Below, in pieces: positions 57,901-64,000 of a stretch of DNA of 64,000 nt (positions within the stretch are counted from its first letter, which is position 1; each line of letters opens with the position of its first letter). The translations under genes were made by a program, and so were the position numbers. The stretch comes from Chryseobacterium angstadtii (GTDB lineage Bacteria; Bacteroidota; Bacteroidia; Flavobacteriales; Weeksellaceae). A model generated the notes under the pieces. It saw only the letters and a program-made list of their open reading frames with translations, did not search any database and was not told the origin of the DNA. The stretch is from positions 434,001 through 498,000 of the forward strand of contig NZ_LFND01000003.1 of assembly GCF_001045465.1 (NCBI RefSeq), given 5' to 3'.

Positions 57901-59917
57901 AATATTCCAGCGTTACACTGCCCAGAACACCGCCGGAGTATTTTCCCGGGCCACCGGGCGTGGTGCTGCTTTCATATTTGATACGGAGATTGGCCAGTAT
58001 ATTGATGGGTTGGTCAATAATAGGAAACATGAATTTCCATTGAAGACCTGTTTTTACTTCGTAGGTACTGGATTGATTACCGCTTGGGATGATAGCTGTA
58101 GTAGAAAACTGGGTGATATTAAGATGATCAGGCAAGAAACTTGTAGGCAGGCTGATGGCTTCAAACATCTGTTTCATCAGATCTCCCAGACTGATAATTT
58201 GTCCCGGTAAGGTGGATACGCTCAGGTTCCATAAGGAGTCATTGCCGGTAGAGGTGTAGTCTACTTTTACGTCCAGATAAAACTGGGCAAGCATAAAGGT
58301 ACCCGCTATGTTAGCTGCGAATTTAGAGGCACCTTTGCCATCAGCAGGCGTAGAGCTGTTGATGACAAAAGTAGTATTCCTGATCGCGATATTGGTAATG
58401 ATGTTCAGTTCAATATCTGTAGTTGCTCCCAAACGATAGGTTTTGTTGGGTACATCCATGTACAGAAAGAAATTGGAGAAGGCAACGCTGGCTATATTGG
58501 TTGGTATCTTGATGGCACCGCCTGTAATACCAGACACTAAGTCATTAAGCAATACAGATCCTTCGTAGTTACCCCAGAATTGAAGCTGATTATTGATCTT
58601 AATATAGAAAAGTCCCGGTGTTCCGTCCGGATTTTTGAATACAGTGGGGAAGAACTCGAACTCACTTTCAAAATAATAGAGAGAGCCATTCAGTCCGCTC
58701 GGATTTCCCAGTGTCCATACAAAATTGAATTCATTAATCGTGAAATCTGAAAATAACTGCCAGGTTCCCGTAGAACCCACTGTAGCACTTAACCGTTTAA
58801 TATTCTTATTGCTCAATGAGAGCGTTGTGGTAAATACTTTAAAGGTGAAAACCCGCAAAAATTGTTGCAATGTAGGAGGAATGAATGTCAGATAGTTTTG
58901 TCCGGCCATCAGATTGATGAGGTTCATAGCCGTTAAAGGTTTATCAGGCGATGAAGTTGTGGCAATCGTTAGTGTACTGTTTTCCTCCTGCCATAAAGCC
59001 GAGAAATCAAGTTGTATATCGGTGCCTGCTGTGAGTGACATTCCAAAATACAAATTGGGATTCTGTTCTGATTTTGGATCGTCTTCCGTATCATCATTGG
59101 CAATAGTCTCCTCATCCGGTGTTTCAGAAGGGTCTGATTCACGAATTTGTAAGATCTCATATTCATCATCTTTTTCGGTAGTCCCATCATCCGTAAGGGT
59201 CTCTATCATTAAGCGTACAAAAGGGCTGCCTACTGTTAAAAAAGAAAGAGGCTGCATCTTCCAGTCAATAACGGCTTTCCAGTCAATATCGGGAAACAGG
59301 ATCGTTTCGTTATCTACTTCATCCAATTTGATGGGCCCAAAAAATGGAAGTTTGGTGCTGCTGCTCCATCCCGGTGCTAGAAAAGAGATAATCGGTTGCA
59401 GGTATCCGGTAAGCGTGAGATTGGAGGCGAAATTTTGTCCTTCTTTTAAATTGATTTTTTTTGCATTCCAGCTATAGTCCGTGCTGTCCTCTGTCACAAA
59501 TATAAAATATGGGTCTGTATAAGGCAAGGTAGAAAAAGGGTAGCCATTCATATAAGGGAAACTGGTAGTGAATTGCCAGTTAATCAGCTTGGTTTGAACC
59601 ACAAATGATATGGAGGTTCCTTCTTCCGTAAAAACAGCTGTTACAGAAGTATTTGCTTCCGTAATAGAAATTTTGCTAATGCTGAGCGTACCGGTCACTG
59701 TGAGCGTATTACCGACAGGATCGGGAATAGTCTGTCCGCTGGTATTGATTTGAAACTGAGCATTGTTTTCCAAACAAAAAGATGCTGTAAGTAGAGCATC
59801 CAGATTATCTTGCGGTACAAAACCGGCACTGGTCATAACTGTGCTGTCAATCGTAATATATCCGTTTGACGAGGCTGCTTGTGTGCGAAAAGTATTGGCT
59901 AACGTGGTAAGGCTCAT
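48959..59917 (-). CDS. Giant ~3650-residue protein with LysM-like repeats, function unknown
   Basis: I chose ATG 59917 (MSLTTLAN); an ATG at 59944 would overlap the preceding gene by 14 bases. No signal peptide or clear transmembrane helix. Rough parts: ~1-1040, beta-rich repeats with an acidic linker near 240-300; ~1045-1195, Gly-rich alternating hydrophobic strands; ~1555-1800, about four LysM-like units (YTIVPGDTLTSMAAAIS and relatives); ~2240-2385, three more (NTLTSIAAYYGVDATAIQQLNPG); then a long alpha/beta tail ending ITLSNVVLYYKNISDMK. LysM units bind N-acetylglucosamine polymers in known proteins. Cys is very rare; Gln, Asn, Thr and Ser are common. GC is higher than in the NRPS operon. 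It is the last gene of a three-gene operon. I cannot name a family; structural, toxin-like or secreted-particle roles are all open. Confidence 0.85.
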   Translation of the reverse strand: MSLTTLANTFRTQAASSNGYITIDSTVMTSAGFVPQDNLDALLTASFCLENNAQFQINTSGQTIPDPVGNTLTVTGTLSISKISITEANTSVTAVFTEEGTSISFVVQTKLINWQFTTSFPYMNGYPFSTLPYTDPYFIFVTEDSTDYSWNAKKINLKEGQNFASNLTLTGYLQPIISFLAPGWSSSTKLPFFGPIKLDEVDNETILFPDIDWKAVIDWKMQPLSFLTVGSPFVRLMIETLTDDGTTEKDDEYEILQIRESDPSETPDEETIANDDTEDDPKSEQNPNLYFGMSLTAGTDIQLDFSALWQEENSTLTIATTSSPDKPLTAMNLINLMAGQNYLTFIPPTLQQFLRVFTFKVFTTTLSLSNKNIKRLSATVGSTGTWQLFSDFTINEFNFVWTLGNPSGLNGSLYYFESEFEFFPTVFKNPDGTPGLFYIKINNQLQFWGNYEGSVLLNDLVSGITGGAIKIPTNIASVAFSNFFLYMDVPNKTYRLGATTDIELNIITNIAIRNTTFVINSSTPADGKGASKFAANIAGTFMLAQFYLDVKVDYTSTGNDSLWNLSVSTLPGQIISLGDLMKQMFEAISLPTSFLPDHLNITQFSTTAIIPSGNQSSTYEVKTGLQWKFMFPIIDQPINILANLRIKYESSTTPGGPGKYSGGVLGSVTLEYFNATVDISYNFSENNQQLAITWEGFTAMYDVSGQSRTIVFSIKNWTLGGLITSFMKMLFNPTFELDAPWDILNKISLDGFSVTYNLDTKDIKVTYKLPKTLNLVFININGINLTKTEKGVFITFDGNSVVPSINDSNLFKPSTGGQDIQKMPEVPGQGNQYFDLRLLAMGQHVELANPAQYNSIKDVTKAMQEAFAEPKPGTVPIGPGSGNTLLKFNEDSNWLIATNFGILNAGTKEKPVWTLDMQVVFNDPNLYGLRIAMAGGKAKIFEGLDFEIMYKKISDSIGVYQIDLTLPNALRYLQFGAVNITLPSIGIEIYTNGDFMVDIGFPYNMDFSRSFTLQAIVPPGIPAMGSGGFYFGKLSSATTNKVPKTNYGNFNPVIVFGIGLQVGVGYSVNYGILNAGFSITMFGIIEGVIAAYYPYSGALQESNKEQVETSYYYYLQGTIGIIGKLYGSIDFGIISASVNITVMVYAQAIFEAYKKIPLAIVASVDVRVSAKLNLGIFSITIHFTFTAKIRFDLTIGTDQTAKAPWNNNLGAPHAAARLSAPVATVRIAPARKATPLDGSAPVEFATIDAFDITEETMSDSMVIRRSPHMAINYSSVLVGASADSLPTLSLYFVPHLTIAGPENGNLSDQTAQYVATLFIDAPDPSGEGNGATTSFDYLCTDFFRWLVLNYIDHAPSQSTRVEVDTEGISKADLDALIAFLSSENNPFPIPTADLLSFLQNSFQAVDVQLLKDNLPAAAIFPMFFDLELKVPDISLDIQFNNYNMATQEYLSAVKEWFNELAVKVQEETASSARFATATDPQQWSMSTFVFEDYFVLLGKQLAGYASDAMDNFTYRLSNGNSLSAMVNWANGISVDGTSNSVNVQDLATANQTHPLTGNSPVLITGVMHDIAEGNTFTSVAAVYAITATMLITENAAVPGLLSPQTVTYKGNSYEVKATDTINAVASGLKTTVNDLAADTNFQDTAVLMAGSWLAIGAAIYTAKNEDTFNSISTDVYKNLDASALLMQNQITSGLFIAGNSFEYGSTKYTIVPGDTLTSMAAAISALAGTTVTAQDLAGNAQVQAQQVQPLGQVLVPPFVHTTVTFTDAAQADTLDVLAQQYNTTSALLATSYANQQQDNFFYNGEGYANANIPGLQYLTVGSILEYFTDNNSYGQLSGMVSRYQLHGMRLPTTLPGLTLSAGSGCTGSNCALYALTGQEFALPATIPADFSIQLINNSLSWLQFNGKTMKEEGGNTLDITLTTEDLNQISTLLNYAQKTGIQPDVLELAPMQPFNLQAVQYTFQTTTQWQTSGALKLPYGSGDPSNVSPLIWQFPSGLLNQLALPKDQGSAFSVQIGQYDAAKGVMDYRTSSYYGWSTMVDIEIKLLDTDSTAPVNAYSYELLGAGEAGANILQRLLQALDPKSSNNNTDKIVDIQWLYEGSDGLLSVGMEHMKTFIVQANLSTETNPDTSALKMDAREEAEAAPTTGVLNSIYDFVRLLWECSITRSGGYYLMYNEIESNTGFPSSVFGKGDTANVRLLVTYSSQYNNKPTDYMTCAVTGDKIDSSSCVVYAQSEMQEGLSYYVNTPADTIDTITARFNILPAELVELNKKVILNTKADTTDPAKYPVPVITFDGLVCEVGSNGPGNTLTSIAAYYGVDATAIQQLNPGISDWNNLPLWQLVVLPQVQYTISSSGKAGLTFESIAAYYFIDRAAMAWAARDVVNLFVNPTTLTINDQILHKVTAVQQGTAGFDLNRTNPNPDPDKQPKITDPDYAEVYLNNMYNLLSYQIVENNWFTESIVGLPAGPAKPQTQDDVLGKTADSNGDDDLIWYYNQVVPIAKFAKANPFMTYPAGYPQEADNPYRGIGHQVQVHFDWVDYYGNETVTPFSDPQLDPSTPVNNPPIQTGYVDELKGLSKWPSVELSYLFDLGTDNQPELKLEFNFNIQRYNELPDVPADQQQDWKQNAANDLLTYTNVYYQLTQLNPVDGKNTVTITLSTSLTPNKSVDLSGDQFNQLLQFVKDIYTYLLARSQGNQATAPVMNPITQPVNVADIDTRSILQLTVNLDFYRDLQYVNTDFKDSALVTTALTQVKPKTMSTTAQSGTDPQYSLNEFAVLFEAAFFSPDNYELKIAIGTNAATAGGVNNQAVFVVRMGLKSGQGIYWQVNQAGTYQLTADSITQLTAAGVPNDVTSAINSLVGTVYESRDLFDAALQQQLTTAQFDQYRINIYTYSLLNAVFYALKPLATSLVSKSDVPLCSYITGQGLDCSKGEIQTFTGIDMDTWGAQSLNAIDVFLSADYSIPAFLVDQLKSVEEKDWLASQNIDATTYLQAITNAKTMLAGAIASEVEPILTAPYVSPAMGDDTSIGNAKEKFEQQLLNQLGNAYTVNALVQFEVTAESDFTASGSYQTPPRLYGTPVISNKADGDAKEYSISTSKIQLNEKGATDTDSFLTFSFTTKNAKEFTSVDLDMTYVVTHVECDISEVTGINGYKGSNWLTFIIPADVSSSNSGSTSEAAPIASSLQQSLGNVDIPVVLRNYPTPPTLTTQTGKGVSAGGDTTKTRLAKASEWNFIYSYTEDQAAQDKIFSDIEFNLIPNPSARALGATSRDLFSDLAQFVSVWPNVLDDFNRYLKLITAQSDNSDSHLTNAYCALQTMVTLTNNLAIAWSQYNSLLLGNPSSNATARAYDFIIRQTDDTDFDNRLLVTIVPAVDMSSDDLSIYRGNKSVLEVELPQTPYVTIDQYTKVNATDKEGVPIPNAYWYQAEDKSYLSWEESFNIPSRTVNTDALNVLQFQYAWAGLSIIRNEDLIPYNPTVSDFIYRTPLVRFSNKLIPLLSSDDVFDVAKINNDNGLNLSLAQQLANFFSTFFTYDELAEQLVKLSVSWNYPLLASSGDLMPAIELPVLLAAPFTFEIPTDYEIPAGGCQPTFSESDPFVCRLANTLKMWYSQHKPVTNGAWFQMEIAVFSSLSESKLPLITLSNVVLYYKNISDMK

Positions 59918-59930
59918 AACTGAAATTGTA

Positions 59931-61391
59931 TTAAATATCAACAATTAATGCGAGGTGGTCACTTGTACTTCTGATGCGGCGATAATTATTCCATCCCTGA
60001 AATCTGTTTTTCAATCCGATATTAGGCGCTGCCACTCCGTTAGGAACAGGCATACAGTAAGCATTGGTTAAGTATTGCGGATATACCAATACTCCGCCCG
60101 TACCTGCTGGTACACCTACCGGTAAAGCGGGTAAGCCTGCTCCTGTATATGGTGAGCCTGTTACCCTGTTTACAATGGTCATATTAGCAGCTGGGCCGCC
60201 TGCATTGTTGGGCATGGGCGGATATCGAACAAAAATATTATCAATGGCATCATAACGTCCCAATAGTTCGGGCTCGGTCATATATCCAAATGCCGGAAAA
60301 CCATTATCGTTATAAGGCGTAGAATTATCGGATGGCTTTATGTGGGTAATGCGGTAGGCTTTATCCGGAAAATTATTAGGCACCTGCTGCAATTGTTGCT
60401 GATAGCCGAGAGCTATAATGGGGTTATACGCAATCGTTGGTAAAGCTACCCCGCCATAATTCCAAAGCGGGATATTGAAATCACCTACAATTACATTGAC
60501 CTGATTGGGTGCCAGTGCCTGGTTCATTTCAAAAATATTGGCAATTTCGGCTGTACCTGTTGCGGCAGGACCAGCTTCCCGAAGGCCTGTTATAGGATTT
60601 GACTGAAATTGATATGGTGAGGCATGAAATGACAATAAACGGATTTCCCGATGCGTAGAACCATTTACAGCCACGGAGGTATCATAAAAAGTGGTGAGGA
60701 AAGGACGCCGTTTACCTGCATCCGGAAAATTCAATTGAGCATTCGCCGGATTACCTCCTGTATGATAATCCCACTGCCCCGCTACCTGATACTCCAGCCT
60801 CCCCGGATTATTAGCACTATCAAGGGGTATATTGCGGTTAGGCAATGTATTATCGGGATCATTTGGATTAGGCGGGTTAGCGGGTCCTGCAGGATTATAA
60901 GGGTTTTGCCGCCACATATAAGGGGCATTATAGGAGCGCATGTTGGCGTTAGGAATAGCAGCAACAGAACCTGCAGGGCCATCACCTCCAGGCCATCGCC
61001 AGGGTCCGGTAAAAATAAGATTGGCAGAGTTATACAGCACTGCAATTCCTTCGGCACGTCCTTCTGTGCCGGAAACAAGAGGAGGTACCAGATACCAGTT
61101 GTTATTCCCGGTTCTTTGCCTTATTTCCTGCATCAGATAATAGCTTGAAGATTCATCCACTGTTTCTCCTTCCGGCAGTCCATCAGTGCCGGTAGTTGCT
61201 TCTATAATAACCAATATGTCAGGCATGTTTCTGCTGATAGTGTCGTAAAGGCAATTTAACCGGGCAGCAGCGGCATCAATATCCGACATACCACCTTGAT
61301 TTAGTTTCCTGCGTTTTACTTTGCGGTATTGTTCGCAAAAAAAACGTTCCTTTCCAAAGTTATTGACGTTCCAGTACATGATTCGTGTCAT
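59931..61391 (-). CDS. Endonuclease/exonuclease/phosphatase-family protein with Pro/Asn-rich insert
   Basis: A 486-residue protein with the EEP (DNase I-like) active-site set: N8 (YWNVNNFG), E64 (VIIEAT), the His in LLSFHASPY, GDFNIP near residue 305 and the final SDH (S477-D478-H479). All residues expected for metal-dependent phosphodiester cleavage are present. Residues ~150-225 form a low-complexity Pro/Asn/Gly insert not typical of the family. There is no signal peptide. It lies 26 bases after the upstream large gene and 13 bases before the giant gene, so the three are one operon. Substrate (DNA, RNA, phospholipid or inositol phosphate) cannot be told. In this setting it could be an effector nuclease; that is inference. 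Confidence 0.85.
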   Translation of the reverse strand: MTRIMYWNVNNFGKERFFCEQYRKVKRRKLNQGGMSDIDAAAARLNCLYDTISRNMPDILVIIEATTGTDGLPEGETVDESSSYYLMQEIRQRTGNNNWYLVPPLVSGTEGRAEGIAVLYNSANLIFTGPWRWPGGDGPAGSVAAIPNANMRSYNAPYMWRQNPYNPAGPANPPNPNDPDNTLPNRNIPLDSANNPGRLEYQVAGQWDYHTGGNPANAQLNFPDAGKRRPFLTTFYDTSVAVNGSTHREIRLLSFHASPYQFQSNPITGLREAGPAATGTAEIANIFEMNQALAPNQVNVIVGDFNIPLWNYGGVALPTIAYNPIIALGYQQQLQQVPNNFPDKAYRITHIKPSDNSTPYNDNGFPAFGYMTEPELLGRYDAIDNIFVRYPPMPNNAGGPAANMTIVNRVTGSPYTGAGLPALPVGVPAGTGGVLVYPQYLTNAYCMPVPNGVAAPNIGLKNRFQGWNNYRRIRSTSDHLALIVDI

Positions 61392-61417
61392 AGCAGGGGT
61401 GTTTTTACTTTCTGTAG

Positions 61418-64000
61418 TTATATATCTTTATTATAAGCGGCATACCAGCCTAAACTTTTGGCAGTAGCTCCCGGATTAGGATTGCCAAACAGGAGGAAGT
61501 TGGTATTGCCGCCGGGCGGTAGTTTTAAGATTCCCAGGAGCTTCAGGGCAATGTTGGATAGTGTCAGCAGATAAGAATCCTGATCCACTACATATTGCAG
61601 ACTCAATTTATCGATGGCCAGCTTCAGTACACCTTGCAGGCTTAATAGTTTGGCATTGCTGGATGTACCTGGAAGTTTTATGCCTACAAGTGCATTATAG
61701 CCCGGGTCTGTTGTTTTGGAACCGGGGCTCCATGCTACAAGCAGACTGGCATTGAAGCCAAGATTACTGGCAAGTTCACCGGGAGAGCCCATGTTAAGCG
61801 TCATTTGTAATCCATACCAGTTGCCTGAAAGCCCATTGGCATTTACACCAGGTAAGCTAAGGGTTAAATATCCCTGAGAAGAAGGTAATGAATCATCGTT
61901 TCCACTGAGCAGTTTATTGATCTGCAGCGCAAAATTGGGATAGAGACTGCTGGTTCTGGCATTGCTCTGTGACGAGCTGAAAGCAATCTGGCCTGCATCA
62001 AATTGATAGGTAGTTACAGTAGGCGTACTGAGATTAAAAGCCATATTCACATACAGGTTACTATAATTCAGACCAAACTGTAATATATTTTCAGAACCTG
62101 TTGGTAATCCGAATGAGAAAGCATCCATAGGATAAGGATCATCTTCTGTAGCGGGAGATAAAGTAACCATTTTACCGAAATTGAGATAGCCCCACATCGT
62201 AAAACGAGATTGAATATCCGTAGCCGAAGGATCGGTTGTGAGCGTATTAAACTGTATTTTGGTAATTTCTACGTTTTGAAGCAGATTACTGTCAAAATAA
62301 AAAAGATTATCATACTTATTCTCGAACACATACACAGGGGTGCCGTTATGATCCTGATACGTTCCATTCAATACAATGGTATTCAGATTTGCTGCTCCAT
62401 AAGGATTGTTTGTAGCTTTTACTGAGTCTGAGAACAGATTGTTCATCGTTAGCTGAAGTTTGCTTGCAAAATCCTTGATCGCAGTATTTTCGAACAGTAC
62501 CTGGAGGAACAGTACTTTAAAATCATAAGTAGCGCCTGCTGCAGGCGGTACAGGTTTATTCTCGCTCTGTCCCTGCGCCACCTGATTATAGTATGCAGGA
62601 TCTACATAGTTGATGAGACCAAAAAGTGAACTGACAGGATCCATAGTAATGGTATCGGTTGCATTCACTCTGTTCACTTCTATTCCCACATGATGGGCAT
62701 AAAAATTACTGAGATTGATTCCACTGATCAGCCCTTTTAATTGCTGTGGAAATTCCTGTAAGTCGATGGTTGTTTTCAAAGCCAGGATTCCATTCCAATT
62801 AGGGTCGTTGATAATACTGTAGAATTTTTCGTAATATTTTAACTGATCTGATGAGGGGTCGGCTTTTGCCTGTTGATAAGAATCTACTGCGTCCTGCAGA
62901 TAAGTTTGAAGCCAGGCAGAAACAGCTACTAATTGATTGTAAGCAGCATCTGGATCAGCATCATCCTTATCAATGTTGAATGCATTGGCTTGTGTCCACT
63001 CTTTAGGATTCTTTACCCGGTCGATGATAGCGCCTTTGCAAAATTTAAAGATCAGAACATTATTGTAATCAGCATAGGTATTGCTTGTGCCTACGTTCAA
63101 ATCAAATGGCCAGTCTTCGATTGACATTTTATTGTTGAACACAGGCTGGCTGCTGAAACCGCCGCCGGGGGTATTCATCGTTGAAAACAAATCACCCAGG
63201 TACTGGTTATTAGTCATTACCAGGAATTGCTGATTAGTGAGGAAGGCACTTTGCATCTGCGGCATCAGGTTAATAAAGCTGAGCTGATATTGCGGAGGTG
63301 TTGCAGGAGCCTGTTGTGCCGGGTTGAGGTATTCAGGGGAACCGTTGTTTACGGTATTCTGCGCCAGGTTCAGTAGACTCCAGCTGCCATCATTGTTCAC
63401 ATTGGCAATCAAACCTTGCGGTGTAGTGGAAGCGGTATAGGTTGTTGCAGCTGTTTTGGCCATGGTTCTTTTGGCCAGACTTTTACTGCTGTGTGGTGTA
63501 GTGAAAGCTGCTGATATCAGTGCTTTTCTTTCGGCGCTGAGTACTTTGGATTCAAATGCACCTATACCTTCAGCGCTGGGCGGAGGTACTGGATTTACCC
63601 CAAGATAAGGAGCCAAAGGCACTGCAAATCCGTTGGTTTGCGGCATGTCTACCGAAGGTTCATAAAAGCCGAGAAATCCTGTGATATTATTGTTTGATGC
63701 TACACCATGATCTTTAGCATATAAGGAAGCGCCCTGAGGTTGTGAAGCATATTGTACATTGCCGGGTGTGGCAGATGCAATATTGGCCCATGCCGTCAGA
63801 TAAGTGCTGTCCAGTACGGGTTTGTCTGTACCGGGATTGGCCAGAGATACTTCCTGACCGGGAAAGTTGGCAGCAAAAGCAGCCTGTTTTGATTTAAAGC
63901 GTATGGTGTCTCCGGTAATAGTACCGTTATTATTTTTATAAGGAGTAAATGCGATGACTTCTGTACCAGATAGGCCCGGCAGTAAACTGTACTGTCCATT
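61418..64000 (-). CDS. Large protein of unknown function, 5' end beyond the window
   Basis: The frame is open from the window edge to the stop at 61418, at least 860 residues; the ATG at 63646 is internal, since 118 in-frame codons without a stop precede it and read as similar protein (PGLSGTEVIAFTPYKNN, GFLGFYEPSVD). It is rich in Asn, Gln, Ser, Thr and Ala, almost free of Cys, and has many short beta-like stretches (LNLAQNTVNNGS, QFGLNYSNLYVNMAF). No known catalytic motif or membrane helix was seen. In composition it resembles the giant protein downstream, suggesting shared origin or a joint structure. It is the upstream gene of the visible part of the operon; more genes may lie beyond 64000. 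Confidence 0.8.
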   Translation of the reverse strand, partial: NGQYSLLPGLSGTEVIAFTPYKNNNGTITGDTIRFKSKQAAFAANFPGQEVSLANPGTDKPVLDSTYLTAWANIASATPGNVQYASQPQGASLYAKDHGVASNNNITGFLGFYEPSVDMPQTNGFAVPLAPYLGVNPVPPPSAEGIGAFESKVLSAERKALISAAFTTPHSSKSLAKRTMAKTAATTYTASTTPQGLIANVNNDGSWSLLNLAQNTVNNGSPEYLNPAQQAPATPPQYQLSFINLMPQMQSAFLTNQQFLVMTNNQYLGDLFSTMNTPGGGFSSQPVFNNKMSIEDWPFDLNVGTSNTYADYNNVLIFKFCKGAIIDRVKNPKEWTQANAFNIDKDDADPDAAYNQLVAVSAWLQTYLQDAVDSYQQAKADPSSDQLKYYEKFYSIINDPNWNGILALKTTIDLQEFPQQLKGLISGINLSNFYAHHVGIEVNRVNATDTITMDPVSSLFGLINYVDPAYYNQVAQGQSENKPVPPAAGATYDFKVLFLQVLFENTAIKDFASKLQLTMNNLFSDSVKATNNPYGAANLNTIVLNGTYQDHNGTPVYVFENKYDNLFYFDSNLLQNVEITKIQFNTLTTDPSATDIQSRFTMWGYLNFGKMVTLSPATEDDPYPMDAFSFGLPTGSENILQFGLNYSNLYVNMAFNLSTPTVTTYQFDAGQIAFSSSQSNARTSSLYPNFALQINKLLSGNDDSLPSSQGYLTLSLPGVNANGLSGNWYGLQMTLNMGSPGELASNLGFNASLLVAWSPGSKTTDPGYNALVGIKLPGTSSNAKLLSLQGVLKLAIDKLSLQYVVDQDSYLLTLSNIALKLLGILKLPPGGNTNFLLFGNPNPGATAKSLGWYAAYNKDI

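Noticed and set aside
53007..60255. Many open frames on the + strand opposite the giant gene and nuclease gene
   Set aside because: They lie wholly inside well-supported genes on the other strand, have no family features and are chance frames in GC-richer DNA.
1..64000. tRNA, rRNA, CRISPR arrays, insertion sequences, prophage genes
   Set aside because: None could be recognised by eye. A covariance-model scan would be needed to exclude small RNAs.

Overview
The window looks like the chromosome of a low-GC Flavobacteriia member, most like Chryseobacterium or a relative. The evidence is AT-rich intergenic DNA, candidate TAnnTTTG promoter boxes, few Shine-Dalgarno sites, LytS/LytTR regulator pairs, and an outer membrane barrel protein carrying a carboxypeptidase-regulatory-like domain. 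This is inferred from gene style only; there is no rRNA or marker gene. I recognised no tRNA, rRNA, CRISPR array or insertion sequence.

Region 1 (1-14.1 kb) is ordinary accessory chromosome. It holds a partial secreted NTF2-like protein, two histidine kinase/LytTR regulator pairs, an acyltransferase, and a lipid-linked sugar group (GT39-type transferase, GT2 transferase, LPG-synthase-like membrane protein). It also holds a tandem pair of secreted NTF2-DJ-1/PfpI fusions, a lipoprotein adenosine deaminase and a small secreted protein. A gap at 3.58-3.82 kb carries a duplicated unit of about 112 bp with a strong palindrome.

Region 2 (14.1-48.9 kb) is a complete nonribosomal peptide operon on the + strand, about 33.5 kb, with almost no gaps and a strong hairpin at its end. 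It encodes three NRPSs: C*-A-T-E-C-A-T-E-C-A-T; TubC-C-A-T-(C/E-like); and C-A-T-C. It also encodes a CmlA-type di-iron beta-hydroxylase, an outer membrane barrel protein, a GT1 glycosyltransferase, a type II thioesterase, a cyclic-peptide-type ABC exporter and a secreted alpha/beta hydrolase with a membrane tail. The last genes are a DUF6734-like protein, a LanC-like protein without visible zinc ligands, and a phosphopantetheinyl transferase. By-eye A-domain codes suggest unknown (aa1), Thr-like, Thr-like, Tyr-like and Gly. Two E domains predict two D residues. A plausible product is a five-residue peptide with D residues, a beta-hydroxylated aromatic residue and possibly a sugar. No TE domain is present, so the release step and the order of the enzymes are open.

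Region 3 (48.9-64 kb, - strand) is different in character: higher GC and proteins rich in Gln, Asn, Thr, Ser and Ala. It is an operon of a large protein cut by the window edge, an endonuclease/exonuclease/phosphatase-family protein and a giant protein of about 3650 residues with LysM-like repeats. The two genes whose starts are visible lack an obvious signal peptide. I do not recognise the system; it is a good candidate for something undescribed, together with the LanC-like/DUF6734 pair in the NRPS operon.
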